A stretch of 64,000 bases of DNA from Candidatus Nanosynbacter sp. HMT-352 (GCF_022819365.1 NZ_CP089289.1:434001-498000); one strand, 5' to 3'; numbered from the stretch's first letter, positions 17,538 to 26,876 are shown. Notes: generated from the letters alone by a model not told the origin. Translations and numbers: made by a program.

Positions 17538-18506
17538 TTATTCAAACATCATCAATTGTGCCGACAAAACTTCACGCGTAATTTCATCCGCACGTTCACC
17601 AATTAGCACAATTTTTGCCGGTTCTTCAGCCACAGAATTAGCTATTTGAATCTGATTTTCCGTTGCCTCCAAATGATGCCGCACGCCATTATCATCAATA
17701 AAACAACCCTTCATTCGCCTAAGTTTATAAGCATCAAAAAGTTCTGGCCAAATTTTTTCCAGAGTCGCCGCAGCAATTTTCATACCAGAAACATCCAGCA
17801 CAGCATACGTCGGATTATCCGGCACGACTAGCTCACCATCGTACGTATCAAAAAACGTTAGTAGCCCCGACGGCGTCGTCATTTTATTGATATCAAATTT
17901 ACCTCGTGGCGCGCTCAATATTTTTCCGTAAGGCAGAGAACCTAGCTTGGACTCATATTGCAGTCGCTCGTCGTCACTTAGCAAATCTTCTTTGGTCACT
18001 AAAATCATATCAGCCGCTTGCAACTCAATTTCATGCGCCGGCTCAATTCCGCGCAAAATCTCATGTGCGTCAATAACATAAAAACTCTGCGCCAACTCGT
18101 ACTTATTGAATATTTGTGCATTAATCAACTTCTCGACCAAATTCATCGTTCGCGCCACACCAGTCGCCTCGATAAACACCGGAGTAGGGGAATTGCGACA
18201 AAAGTCAAGTAACATTCGCGTCAACGCATGCTTCGATGAACAGCAAACACAATCACCAGCCAAAGTCGTCACAATATCCGCCAGCTTTTCCAATCGATAA
18301 CCGTCAACGTTTTCATTAGCGTATTCATTCTCAATCACCCGAGAACCCTTATAGTCACTTTGTTGCAATAAGAATTCAAGAACACTAGTTTTCCCAGCGC
18401 CCAACGAGCCGTTCACCAAATATAACGGAACTTTATCGACAATCGCTCGCCCATCATCAAACGGCGCATTAATGCTAAATTCCAAATCGTCATCGCGTTT
18501 TGTCAT
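17538..18506 (-). CDS. CobW/COG0523-type GTPase (metallochaperone family)
   Basis: From ATG 18506 the protein has 322 residues. The P-loop GSLGAGKT is at about residues 33-40, and the metal-binding CxCC motif typical of the family is present as DCVCC. A C-terminal CobW_C-like region follows. Family members deliver Zn, Co or Fe/Ni to target proteins using GTP. On the minus strand TATAAT (13-18 of 18500) ends six bases before ATG 18506, so I reject the 65-codon upstream extension, which would run through the divergent pth gene. The hammerhead ribozyme on the other strand abuts its stop codon. Confidence 0.85.
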   Translation of the reverse strand: MTKRDDDLEFSINAPFDDGRAIVDKVPLYLVNGSLGAGKTSVLEFLLQQSDYKGSRVIENEYANENVDGYRLEKLADIVTTLAGDCVCCSSKHALTRMLLDFCRNSPTPVFIEATGVARTMNLVEKLINAQIFNKYELAQSFYVIDAHEILRGIEPAHEIELQAADMILVTKEDLLSDDERLQYESKLGSLPYGKILSAPRGKFDINKMTTPSGLLTFFDTYDGELVVPDNPTYAVLDVSGMKIAAATLEKIWPELFDAYKLRRMKGCFIDDNGVRHHLEATENQIQIANSVAEEPAKIVLIGERADEITREVLSAQLMMFE

Positions 18507-18549
18507 ATGCTTATTATACGTCATTTTCACAAGGTGATATACTAAGTCT

Positions 18550-19110
18550 ATGAAAGTCATCTTAGCATTGGGAAATCCAGGCGAAAAATACACAAACACG
18601 AGGCATAATGCTGGGTTTTTGGCTATTGATAAATTTGCGTCAGAGAATAATGCAGTTTTTTGCAACAAGCCGAAGTTTTCCGCGGATATCGCCGAACTCA
18701 ATATTTCTGGAGAAAAAATCCTGCTGGTTAAGCCAACTACTTTTTACAACGAGGTTGGAATTTCCGCCCGAGCAATCTTAGATTTTTACAAATTGACATT
18801 GGACGATTTACTAATTATTCACGACGACACAGCGCTGGATTTTGGTAAAATTCGAACCCGCAAAGGCGGACGAGACGCAGGCAGCAACGGATTAAAATCC
18901 CTTCACACCCACGTCGGACCAGATTTTTGGCACATTCGTATTGGCACAGATAATTTGCTCAGACGCCAAGTTGGTGACGTAGATTTTGTCCTAGGCAAGT
19001 TCAACTCAGATGAGCAAAAAATCCTCCAGAACTGGATATTGCCCGAATCAATTAACTTGGTCGAGAAATTCATCAACGGAACTATCGAGCCGTTCAGTAT
19101 AAAATATTAA
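18550..19110 (+). CDS. pth: Peptidyl-tRNA hydrolase
   Basis: This enzyme recycles peptidyl-tRNA that drops off the ribosome. The 186 residues match the Pth family: LGNPGEKYTNTRHNAG carries the catalytic His19, KPTTFYNEVG binds tRNA, and IHDDTALDFG carries the catalytic Asp. Length is normal. TATACT (18538-18543) ends six bases before ATG, so the mRNA is probably leaderless; its promoter is back to back with that of the CobW gene. Confidence 0.95.
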   Translation: MKVILALGNPGEKYTNTRHNAGFLAIDKFASENNAVFCNKPKFSADIAELNISGEKILLVKPTTFYNEVGISARAILDFYKLTLDDLLIIHDDTALDFGKIRTRKGGRDAGSNGLKSLHTHVGPDFWHIRIGTDNLLRRQVGDVDFVLGKFNSDEQKILQNWILPESINLVEKFINGTIEPFSIKY

Positions 19111-19117
19111 CCAGATT

Positions 19118-20239
19118 CTAGCGTCGTTTTCGCGGCACAATTTTTGAAGCGCTGTTCTTCAATTGCTCTTCGGCTTGATGTAATTTTGTAGCCGCAGCTT
19201 CTTGTAGATTGATAGATCTGGCTTCCAACATACTACTACCAACCGCCAAACTCACGAACAATAAGCCCAAGCCACCCGTCGCCCATTCCGGCAATTCCAA
19301 GTGGAATAATTTGGCAATCATCATCACGCCGAGCGCCATAATTGCCCAGTGAGCGCCATTTTCCAGATATTTATATTTGCTAAGCGCGCCTGTTCGCAAC
19401 AAATATACGGTTAATGATCGGACCCAAATCGCTCCAGCGCCCAGCCCAGCCACAATTAGTAGCACGCTGTTGGTAATGGCGAACGCACCAATCACACCGT
19501 CAAAACTAAAGCTGGCGTCCAAAATTTCCAAATATAACAAGCTAGCGAACGCCGCCCAGCCAGTTTTAATCTTAACGGATTTCGCGTCATCTTCATGGAA
19601 AAATGACCCAAATAGTTCCAGTCCAATATGTAGCACAATTCCAAGAACCGCTGAAATCAACACCAAAGATTTATGCGGCGCCTCGACCGTAAAATACAAA
19701 ACAGCCGCCACGCTAAGCATTATGCACACCTTAAAATTCTCAAATCGCCCAGCCTTCGCCAAGATCGGCTCAACATGTCGCATCCAGTGAACACGCTTGT
19801 TGTAATCGATGAAATAGCTAAGTCCAATCATAATCAAAAACGCACCACCAAACGCGTCAATCATCGGCGACGCTTCGTGCAGGATTTTACCGTACTCGAC
19901 AGGTTTATGAAGCGCCAGATTGACAACATCCATAAATCCATGACCGCTCGCAATCATCACAATAGCAATTGGCAATATAAATCGAACGACAAACACCGCC
20001 ACAAATATGCCAGCCGTTAAGAAGACTTTTTGCCAAACTTGGCTCATTCCCGCCAAAACTTTGCTATTTATCACCGCGTTGTCGAAGCTAAACGTAACTT
20101 CCAAAACCACCAAAATAGTAAATAGCCAAAGACCACTAACGCCCATATGACTAAAAATCAAACTGCCCAGACCTAAGGTCAATAGGACTGAAAACCAGAA
20201 AATCCGAAACGGATGATGTGAACGTAAAAGATGCTTCAT
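19118..20239 (-). CDS. DUF475/TerC-like integral membrane protein
   Basis: The protein has 373 residues and about nine membrane helices. The motif EVTFSFDNAVINSKVL near residue 47 and a matching LEILDASFSFDGVIGAFA near residue 230 are the duplicated acidic membrane motifs of the DUF475/TerC group, which is linked to metal-ion transport or membrane protein metalation. A charged tail rich in Gln and Lys ends the protein. On the minus strand TATACT lies eight bases before ATG. It converges with pth, 7 bases apart. Confidence 0.8.
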   Translation of the reverse strand: MKHLLRSHHPFRIFWFSVLLTLGLGSLIFSHMGVSGLWLFTILVVLEVTFSFDNAVINSKVLAGMSQVWQKVFLTAGIFVAVFVVRFILPIAIVMIASGHGFMDVVNLALHKPVEYGKILHEASPMIDAFGGAFLIMIGLSYFIDYNKRVHWMRHVEPILAKAGRFENFKVCIMLSVAAVLYFTVEAPHKSLVLISAVLGIVLHIGLELFGSFFHEDDAKSVKIKTGWAAFASLLYLEILDASFSFDGVIGAFAITNSVLLIVAGLGAGAIWVRSLTVYLLRTGALSKYKYLENGAHWAIMALGVMMIAKLFHLELPEWATGGLGLLFVSLAVGSSMLEARSINLQEAAATKLHQAEEQLKNSASKIVPRKRR

Positions 20240-20280
20240 ATTGATTTAGTATAGCATAAGCATGGAGTATAATTTTATAT

Positions 20281-21324
20281 ATGGCACAAAAATCGCCAGA
20301 TGGTCGCATAAAAAAGTTTTTATCAGCCAACAGAGAATTGATCGGTTGGGTGGTTTTTGGCGTCCTTATAATTTCTATTTATCAATTCAGCTCACGATTC
20401 GGCGTTATGTTATTAAACGGAGAATTTGCAGAATGGTGCAATAAATTACTTCCGTCATTACAAGATTTCATCACACTGACGTTAAGCGTAATTGTCGAGG
20501 CGGTCCCATTCTTAATTTTAGGAATTATCATATCCGCGCTTATCAGATACTTTTTATCATCAAAAGACGTTTTTAAAATATTGCCAAAAAACACCTTTCT
20601 TCGACGAGTTACACTCTCTATGATCGGGCTAATTTTACCCGTGTGCGAATGTGGCAACGTACCAATTGCACGCAGCTTAATAGCAAATGGACTGAAACCT
20701 GCCGACGTTATTAGCTTTCTTTTCGCCGCGCCAATCATAAACCCGATAACCATAATTTCAACCATGACCGCCTTCAGTTTTGACACCCGAATGGTTTGGT
20801 GGCGAATTATTTTTGCGCTAATTATCGTACAAATAACCGCTTTTATCGTCAGCTTTTTAAAGGAAGATTCCGTTATTAATCCAGAGTTCGAGAAACTTTG
20901 CGACTCTCATAATCATGATTCAAAATTATCAAACATATTCAGCTCATCACGTAATGAATTCTGGCAATTATTTACTATGTTGGTCTTAGGCGCTAGCATC
21001 GCAGCCGCCACACAAATATTCGTTCCGCGGTTCATCATAAACGCTGTCGGTGGCGACATTTTCCTGTCAGTCATATCCATGATCACGCTAAGTTTCATCA
21101 TTTCGATATGCTCCAGCATCGACGCGTTCTTCGCATTGGCTTACGTGCGAAATTTCACAACAGGCTCAATTTTATCTTTTTTGTTATTCGGACCGATGAT
21201 AGACATTAAAATGATTACGCTATTAAAAACAACTTTTCGCTGGAAATTTATTGCAACAATTACCTTGACCGTATTCGCCTTATCGCTAATTGTCGGACTG
21301 GGAGTCAATTTATATGTACGCTAA
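20281..21324 (+). CDS. Permease of the DUF318/YraQ family
   Basis: The protein has 347 residues and about eight membrane helices. The motif PVCECGNVPIARSL, near residue 120, and a second-half ICSSIDAFFALAYV are typical of this family (PF03773). In several Gram-positive bacteria such permeases are paired with a TIGR03943 protein, as here, and the pair has been tied to metal homeostasis. TATAAT (20268-20273) ends seven bases before ATG. The 3' end overlaps the next gene by 11 bp. Confidence 0.85.
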   Translation: MAQKSPDGRIKKFLSANRELIGWVVFGVLIISIYQFSSRFGVMLLNGEFAEWCNKLLPSLQDFITLTLSVIVEAVPFLILGIIISALIRYFLSSKDVFKILPKNTFLRRVTLSMIGLILPVCECGNVPIARSLIANGLKPADVISFLFAAPIINPITIISTMTAFSFDTRMVWWRIIFALIIVQITAFIVSFLKEDSVINPEFEKLCDSHNHDSKLSNIFSSSRNEFWQLFTMLVLGASIAAATQIFVPRFIINAVGGDIFLSVISMITLSFIISICSSIDAFFALAYVRNFTTGSILSFLLFGPMIDIKMITLLKTTFRWKFIATITLTVFALSLIVGLGVNLYVR

Positions 21325-22048
21325 CCTTGCAAAATCAATTGGCGGAATTGTCGTTTGTGCATATATTTTGCTATTAGCTTGGCGCGACCAACTCGGCTTT
21401 TACGTTCATCCACGCTATCACACATTCGCGGTCGTAATTAGCGTAATCGGCGTTATACTTTTGCTTATTGATATAATGTTGCAATTAAAAAATAAACCCG
21501 CAAAAGACAAATCTATAATTGGCTTGAAAAAAATTGCCCCGATATCTTATTTTGCGATAATTATATTATCAGTCGGATATATATTACCGCCAAAACCGCT
21601 ATCTCCAAGTAGCCTTGCACAAAAAGAAAGCCCTGCGATTATTGAGCCCGAAAGTCGTTGCGAAACACCTCAACCAAAAGAAGGCTCTTCTACAATCTCA
21701 ATAAATCGCTGGAAAACCTCTATAAATTCTTGCAAAGAAGCCGCTTATTTTAACGGCAAAGATATCACCATTACTGGCTTCGTTTCAAATGATCTGTTAA
21801 AAAACTACGGCTATAATTACTTCAATATTGCCAGATACGTTATAAGTTGCTGCACTGTTGACAGCGTGCCTATGAAAATCCTGGTCGAGAAAAACTTTTC
21901 AACAGACTACCCAGATGGAACATGGTTAATCGTCAAGGGTAAATTGTCGCAAAAAATCGTTAATAGTCAAGCCGAATACGTCATAACCGACGCACACATC
22001 ACAAAAATCAACCAACCCAAATATCCTTATGAATTGCTCGGAATATAA
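21314..22048 (+). CDS. TIGR03943-type permease partner protein
   Basis: From ATG 21314 the protein has 244 residues. Two or three membrane helices occupy the first 100 residues and an extracellular domain follows, containing KDITITGFVSND and the Cys-Cys motif YVISCCTVDSVPM that marks the family (DUF1980-like). The start has GGGAG eight bases upstream and lies within the end of the permease gene, so they are co-translated. Together they probably form a two-part transporter; the substrate is not shown by the sequence, though the adjacent Fur-type gene suggests a metal. Confidence 0.8.
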   Translation: MYANLAKSIGGIVVCAYILLLAWRDQLGFYVHPRYHTFAVVISVIGVILLLIDIMLQLKNKPAKDKSIIGLKKIAPISYFAIIILSVGYILPPKPLSPSSLAQKESPAIIEPESRCETPQPKEGSSTISINRWKTSINSCKEAAYFNGKDITITGFVSNDLLKNYGYNYFNIARYVISCCTVDSVPMKILVEKNFSTDYPDGTWLIVKGKLSQKIVNSQAEYVITDAHITKINQPKYPYELLGI

Positions 22049-22053
22049 GTCTA

Positions 22054-22081
22054 TTGCACACTTGTTGCAATAAGTTATAAA
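22054..22081 (+). promoter_or_regulatory. Fur-family gene promoter with TTGCA-N7-TGCAA operator
   Basis: TTGCACACTTGTTGCAA (22054-22070) has inverted 5-bp arms around seven bases, like Nur/Zur-type operators. The left arm overlaps a -35-like TTGCAC (22054-22059), and TATAAA (22076-22081) follows after 16 bases. This would let the regulator control its own gene. Confidence 0.5.
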
Positions 22082-22095
22082 CTATTGGTAGTACT

Positions 22096-22509
22096 ATGCT
22101 AAATGAAATATTTGAACGCCACAATCTTCGCCTGACAAAACCACGCCAGCAAGTATTTGATATCCTGCAAAATTCAGACGTACCTCTTACAGTCGGCGAT
22201 ATTGCGAAAAACTGCAAAAACATTAACCGTGCCAGCATTTACCGCACACTGCTAATGTTCGATAATCTGAACATTATAAACACCATAACTATTGGCTGGA
22301 AGAATTATTACGAGTTAGCGGAACCTTTTATACCACATCATCACCACCTCTACTGTATAAATTGCCAAAATGCCGAACCTATACAATCGCAAGAACTCGA
22401 AAAACTCATAGATCTCATTGGTAAAAAACATAATTTCATAGTCACAAAACACCACTTTGAGCTGGAAGGTATTTGCGAAAAGTGCCGACATATTATAGAA
22501 AATAAATAA
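22096..22509 (+). CDS. Fur-family metal-responsive regulator (Zur-like)
   Basis: The 137 residues contain a winged helix (LRLTKPRQQVFDIL, then ASIYRTLLMFDNLNII) and the family metal motif HHHHLYCINCQ. A second CxxC (GICEKCRH) gives the structural zinc site. Members repress metal uptake genes when bound to their metal. It directly follows the permease pair, and a palindromic operator overlaps its promoter. Fur, Zur, Nur and PerR cannot be told apart with certainty here. Confidence 0.88.
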   Translation: MLNEIFERHNLRLTKPRQQVFDILQNSDVPLTVGDIAKNCKNINRASIYRTLLMFDNLNIINTITIGWKNYYELAEPFIPHHHHLYCINCQNAEPIQSQELEKLIDLIGKKHNFIVTKHHFELEGICEKCRHIIENK

Positions 22510-22520
22510 TTTTCCCCAAC

Positions 22521-22563
22521 AAAAAAGCGCCAGGTAAGGGTGGGCATCACCTGACGCTTTTTT
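22521..22563 (-). terminator. Strong, bidirectional terminator
   Basis: AGCGCCAGGT (22526-22535) pairs with ACCTGACGCT (22549-22558), with A- and T-tracts on either side. Read on the minus strand the one mismatch becomes a G-U pair and six T residues follow. It ends the ncRNA from the right and probably also the regulator mRNA from the left. Confidence 0.8.
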
Positions 22564-22830
22564 ACCCTTCAACCCACCCGAGCTACCGTATCAGCGAAGC
22601 GTCGCGACTAAAACTCCAAAAGTCCGCGCCTGACTATTATCAACACCAATTAGTGCTCGCCTCAACAGAGGTCGCCTTTGAAAAAGGGCAGTTAAAGGGG
22701 TTAGTATGCGCGTAACGTTGAACCGCAAAAAGTGGAGGGTAAGAATACTTAATGCCATTGCGCGCAACCTAACATATAGTTAGAATAGGGGGTATAAGGT
22801 GCGTTTGGTTAATGATTACTTAACCAATCG
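22521..22830 (-). ncRNA. Unidentified structured RNA of about 300 nt
   Basis: A perfect promoter (TTGACA 22865-22860, 17 bases, TATAAT 22842-22837) on the minus strand faces a region without a usable ORF that ends at the strong terminator. The transcript starts with TTGGTTAA-N7-TTAACCAA. It contains further hairpins (CTAAC/GTTAG, TGCGCG/CGCGCA, CCTC/GAGG). A 5' CCTTatACCC can pair with a 3' GGGTtgAAGG, closing the whole RNA. I looked for tmRNA, RNase P, SRP and common riboswitch signatures and saw none. A 6S-like or new RNA is possible. Confidence 0.65.
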
Positions 22831-22836
22831 TCCTTG

Positions 22837-22865
22837 ATTATAGCAAACATTTGACAAAGTGTCAA
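22837..22865 (-). promoter_or_regulatory. Perfect consensus promoter of the 22521 ncRNA
   Basis: TTGACA and TATAAT are both exact consensus with the optimal 17-bp spacer. The -35 box is half of the palindrome TTGACA-aag-TGTCAA (22851-22865), which also gives the plus strand a TTGACA upstream of dprA. Confidence 0.85.
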
Positions 22866-22885
22866 TACTTTTTACCACATTTTTT

Positions 22886-23755
22886 ATGGAAATCAATAGA
22901 ATTACACCAGATGAGCATATTTTCTCCCAGAGATTAGCACATATTGCCAATCCACCAAAAAGCTTATGTTATATGGGAAAATTACCGGAAACAAATGTAC
23001 CAGTCGTATCAATCGTCGGATCCCGTAAGCCGTCCGCCTACGGAAAAGAAGTCACCGAGCGATTAGCAACAGATCTGGCAAAAGCCGGATGTGTAATCGT
23101 GAGTGGTCTGGCGCTAGGCGTGGATTGTATTGCCCAAAAAGCCGCCATTGAATCTGGCGGAACGGTCGTGGCGGTCGTCCCAAACGAGCTTCCGGACATT
23201 TCACCGCGGACCAATTATCAACTAGCCATGAGCATTATAAAGCAGGGTGGCGCGGTCGTTTCAGAATGGATGAAGGGTGACAATAAAATAGTCAATCGTT
23301 GGAGTTTTCTGGAGCGAAATCGACTAGTTAGTGGGCTAGCTGACGGAATTATTATCACCGAAGCCGCCGAGCGAAGCGGCACATTAAACACAGCCTCGCA
23401 CGCGCTTAACCAGGGAAGAGATTTGTTTGTAGTTCCCGGAAATATAACCAGCCCGTTGTCGGCTGGCTGCAATACCTTATTAAAACAAGGGGCGTATTTG
23501 GTGACGGACGCCGACGATATTTTATCAATTATCGCGCCAGAAAAATTGCAAAAAGACAACGGTCAAGAATTAGCAGCCAGCGCAACAATTGAAGAAGCTA
23601 TTATCATAAAGCTCATCTCAGAAGGGCTTCGTGACGGCGATGAAATCCAACAAAAATCAGGATTATCCGCGTCAGATTTCGCCACGGCGTTAACTATGCT
23701 AGAAATCAATGGAGTGATTAAGCCTCTCGGGGCAAACAACTGGACATTGCGGTAG
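22886..23755 (+). CDS. dprA: DNA processing protein DprA
   Basis: DprA loads RecA on incoming single-stranded DNA during transformation. The 289 residues show the Rossmann-like DprA core: SIVGSRKPSAYG, VSGLALGVDCIAQKAA, EAAERSGTLNTASHALNQGR and VFVVPG-like LFVVPGNI. A C-terminal winged helix follows (about 220-289). I start at ATG 22886 (MEINRITP) rather than GTG-type codons upstream because the family core begins soon after; the RBS is weak. The gene suggests competence for DNA uptake. Confidence 0.93.
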   Translation: MEINRITPDEHIFSQRLAHIANPPKSLCYMGKLPETNVPVVSIVGSRKPSAYGKEVTERLATDLAKAGCVIVSGLALGVDCIAQKAAIESGGTVVAVVPNELPDISPRTNYQLAMSIIKQGGAVVSEWMKGDNKIVNRWSFLERNRLVSGLADGIIITEAAERSGTLNTASHALNQGRDLFVVPGNITSPLSAGCNTLLKQGAYLVTDADDILSIIAPEKLQKDNGQELAASATIEEAIIIKLISEGLRDGDEIQQKSGLSASDFATALTMLEINGVIKPLGANNWTLR

Positions 23756-23777
23756 TTTTATTATATAATGCTACTTT

Positions 23778-24485
23778 ATGAGAAGCCCCGACAGTTTACA
23801 TCCAGAAAATGACATTACAGACAAAAAAAGAGAAGAGCCATTTTTTAGCATAGAAGGCATACCTCCAACGCTACTTAGCCTCATCGGAACTGCCGCTGCG
23901 TGCATTGGAATAAAGGACCCCACTACATTTAAAGGATTTGCCGCTTTCGTTATTGGCAGTGTAATGGATGCGCTAGACGGCAAACTAGCCAGGGCAACTG
24001 GAGGAGAAACTAAACTAGGCAAAATTGTTGACCATACTGGGGATAAAATCAAAGTACTCTATACGATATGGAACATGCATAAAGCAGACACAGCCCCAAG
24101 ATCGGTACTTGGTGGCATTGCCGCGTTTAACGTTATCAATGCAGCGTGTTCAATAAAAACTCATATAGACAACCCCGACATGTCACAGGCGCCTGAAAAA
24201 AGTGGCAAGATAGCCATGGCCATGGAGGTTGTATCTCTAATATTATATTCTGCCGGTAAATTTGCTGAGCTGCACGGCTTAAGAAAAACTAGCAACACAG
24301 CCAGGGCACTAGGTGGGCTGGCAGCAGCAACTGCTATAATTCCTGCGACACTATCGACAGCAAGCTATATCAGACGAGCAAGCGGCAATAACCACAACCC
24401 AGAAAAGCACCAAAATACGGCAGTTGATCGCAGTCTTGGAATAGCGGCACTACTTGGTCACATTGGAGAATCTAGCTGTCAATAG
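23778..24485 (+). CDS. CDP-alcohol phosphatidyltransferase family enzyme
   Basis: The 235 residues contain the full family signature DxxDGxxAR-x8-G-x3-D-x3-D (DALDGKLAR, then GKIVDHTGD), which binds Mg2+ and CDP-alcohol. About six hydrophobic segments are present. Such enzymes make phosphatidylglycerophosphate, phosphatidylserine or related lipids; the substrate cannot be read. The N-terminal 30 residues are polar. TATAAT (23764-23769) lies eight bases before ATG, without a Shine-Dalgarno sequence. Confidence 0.88.
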   Translation: MRSPDSLHPENDITDKKREEPFFSIEGIPPTLLSLIGTAAACIGIKDPTTFKGFAAFVIGSVMDALDGKLARATGGETKLGKIVDHTGDKIKVLYTIWNMHKADTAPRSVLGGIAAFNVINAACSIKTHIDNPDMSQAPEKSGKIAMAMEVVSLILYSAGKFAELHGLRKTSNTARALGGLAAATAIIPATLSTASYIRRASGNNHNPEKHQNTAVDRSLGIAALLGHIGESSCQ

Positions 24486-24530
24486 AGATTGTTATTGTAG
24501 CTACATAGTGATTTGTTATAATATAAAGTT

Positions 24531-26876
24531 ATGAAAAATCTCGTTATCGTCGAGTCACCAGCCAAAGCTAAAACCATCGAGAAATACCTCGGCAAGGATT
24601 TTCACGTCCTGTCCAGCGTGGGGCATATTCGCTCGATTGTTAAAAAAACCAAAGACGGAACGCCGCCGATTGACGTGGCTAACGATTTTTTTGCAATTTA
24701 TGAAGTTGATCCTGAAAAAAAGAAAGTTATCACCGAACTAAAGAGGAGTGTCAAGGCAGTTGGCAAGGAAAATGTTTGGCTCGCAACCGATGAAGACCGC
24801 GAAGGAGAGGCCATTGCTTGGCATTTGTGCAAGGTGCTGGATCTTCCTATTGAAACGACTAAGCGAATCGTCTTTCATGAGATTACCAAAGACGCCATAA
24901 CCAATGCAATTAAGAATCCGCGAACCGTGGATATGAATTTAGTTCAGGCACAACAAGCCAGGCAGATTCTTGACCGACTGGTTGGTTTTGAGCTCAGCCC
25001 AGTCGTCTGGCAGAAAGTCCCTGGCGGCAAGTCGGCTGGCCGCGTTCAGAGCCCAGCGGTGCGATTGCTAGTCGAGCGCGAACGAGAAATTATGAAGTTT
25101 GAGGGCAATTCTCAGTTCAAAGTTACTGCCATTTTCATTCACGACAATCAAGAATTCAAGGCCGAACTTAATCAAAAATTCGACACAGAAGAAGCGGCGA
25201 ACGAATTCTTAACCAGCTTGAAACCCGCCGAATTTGTTGTTAGCGATATCTCAAAAACCCCCGGAACGCGCAATCCAGCGGCACCATTTACCACGTCAAC
25301 CTTGCAACAGGAGGCCAACTCTAAACTCGGCTTCAGCTCCAAAGCAACTATGGCCTCGGCGCAAAAATTATACCAAGATGGAAAAATCACCTACATGCGT
25401 ACCGACTCCGTAAATTTGAGCGGCCAAGCCATCGCGGCAGCTACCGACTTCATTAAGCGTCTTTACAGCCCGGATTACTCAACGGTTCGTAAATTTAAGA
25501 CCAAATCCGCGTCCGCCCAAGAAGCCCACGAAGCCATTCGCCCGACGGACATCACTCTGGAAACCGCGTCTAACAATAGCTATGACCAGAAATTATACGA
25601 CCTGATTCGACGCCGAACTTTAGCGTCGCAAATGTCGCCAGCGAAGCTAGAAAAGACGACCATTACAATTGACATCAAAGGCGATAATTTACCTAAGAGC
25701 AAAAAGCCCGCTCAGTTTGAAGCAAAGGGCGAAGTCATTACGTTTGACGGATTTTTGCGCGTTTACGGTGGCAATAAAGATGAGCTTCTACCAAAGTTAC
25801 AGTCTGGTGATGAAGTCAATTCTCACGATATTACGGCTCGCCAAACATTTACACGACCGCCAGCTCGCTACACCGAAGGTTCGCTAGTTAAGAAGCTGGA
25901 GGAGCTTGGAATTGGACGTCCATCCACATACGCCACGATTATTGACACCGTGCAGACTCGCGGCTACGTTGAAAAGGGTGACAGCGAAGGTCAACCGCGT
26001 GATGTGATTGTTCTGAATTATAACGGCGAGGAAGTTAGCCGAAGTATTGTCCAGGAAAAAACTGGCTCGACACGCGGCAAGCTGATTCCAACTCCAAGCG
26101 GCGAACTGATTGCCGATTTCCTGACGGACCATTTTACGCAAATTGTCGATTACGATTTTACCGCCAACGTTGAGACGGAATTTGACAAAATTGCTGGCGC
26201 CAATCTGGAAAAAAGCGCAATGCTGCACGGATTTTACACGCCTTTCCACAAATTGATCGAGCAATCTGGCGGGATCGACCGAAGTAAAGTCGGTGCTAAT
26301 CGCGAAGTGGGAATTGACCCGAAGACAAATAAGCCAATTATTGCGCGATTTGGGCGATTCGGTCCAATGCTGCAGCTTGGCGAAACTGACGGCGACGAAA
26401 AGCCGCGTTTTGCACCGCTGCCGAAGGGCGCGAAAATTGAGACAGTTACTCTGGAGCAAGCGCTGGAGATGTTCAAGTTGCCACGCGTCGTCGGTCAAAC
26501 AGAAGACGGGCAAGACATTAAGGCGAATATTGGGCGATTCGGTCCGTATATTCAAGTCGGCAAATTGTTCGTTTCCATTAAGCCAGAAGATCCTCACAGC
26601 ATTACTTTAGAAAAGGCGCGTGAACTTTACGCCGCCAAATTAGAAGCCGAAGCTGCTAAGAATATTGCCGAATTTCCAGATGGAATTAAGGTTCTCAATG
26701 GGCGATTCGGTCCATACATCACCAACGGCACCAAAAATATCAAAATCCCTAAAGACACGGATCCGAAAACTATTACTCACGAAAAAGCTCTGGAGCTATT
26801 AAGCGCCACAACAGCGAAGCCAACTCGCAAACGCGTAGTTAAAAAAGCTGCCAAAACATCCACTAAAAAGAAATAG
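24531..26876 (+). CDS. topA: DNA topoisomerase I
   Basis: This type IA topoisomerase relaxes negative supercoils. The 781 residues begin with a TOPRIM domain (LVIVESPAKAKTIEKYLG, then TDEDREGEAIAWHL). The catalytic Tyr288 lies in TYMRTDSVNLS. The C-terminal third has three GRFGPY-type repeats (near 610, 665, 725) in place of Cys4 zinc ribbons, and a Lys-rich tail. Type IA enzymes in many small genomes have the same tail form. TATAAT (24517-24522) lies eight bases before ATG. Confidence 0.96.
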   Translation: MKNLVIVESPAKAKTIEKYLGKDFHVLSSVGHIRSIVKKTKDGTPPIDVANDFFAIYEVDPEKKKVITELKRSVKAVGKENVWLATDEDREGEAIAWHLCKVLDLPIETTKRIVFHEITKDAITNAIKNPRTVDMNLVQAQQARQILDRLVGFELSPVVWQKVPGGKSAGRVQSPAVRLLVEREREIMKFEGNSQFKVTAIFIHDNQEFKAELNQKFDTEEAANEFLTSLKPAEFVVSDISKTPGTRNPAAPFTTSTLQQEANSKLGFSSKATMASAQKLYQDGKITYMRTDSVNLSGQAIAAATDFIKRLYSPDYSTVRKFKTKSASAQEAHEAIRPTDITLETASNNSYDQKLYDLIRRRTLASQMSPAKLEKTTITIDIKGDNLPKSKKPAQFEAKGEVITFDGFLRVYGGNKDELLPKLQSGDEVNSHDITARQTFTRPPARYTEGSLVKKLEELGIGRPSTYATIIDTVQTRGYVEKGDSEGQPRDVIVLNYNGEEVSRSIVQEKTGSTRGKLIPTPSGELIADFLTDHFTQIVDYDFTANVETEFDKIAGANLEKSAMLHGFYTPFHKLIEQSGGIDRSKVGANREVGIDPKTNKPIIARFGRFGPMLQLGETDGDEKPRFAPLPKGAKIETVTLEQALEMFKLPRVVGQTEDGQDIKANIGRFGPYIQVGKLFVSIKPEDPHSITLEKARELYAAKLEAEAAKNIAEFPDGIKVLNGRFGPYITNGTKNIKIPKDTDPKTITHEKALELLSATTAKPTRKRVVKKAAKTSTKKK

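Noticed and set aside
22521-22830. tmRNA, RNase P RNA or SRP RNA
   Set aside because: No tRNA-like ends, no GAGGAAAGTCC block and no GGAAGGNAGCAGCC loop are visible, so I leave the RNA unnamed.
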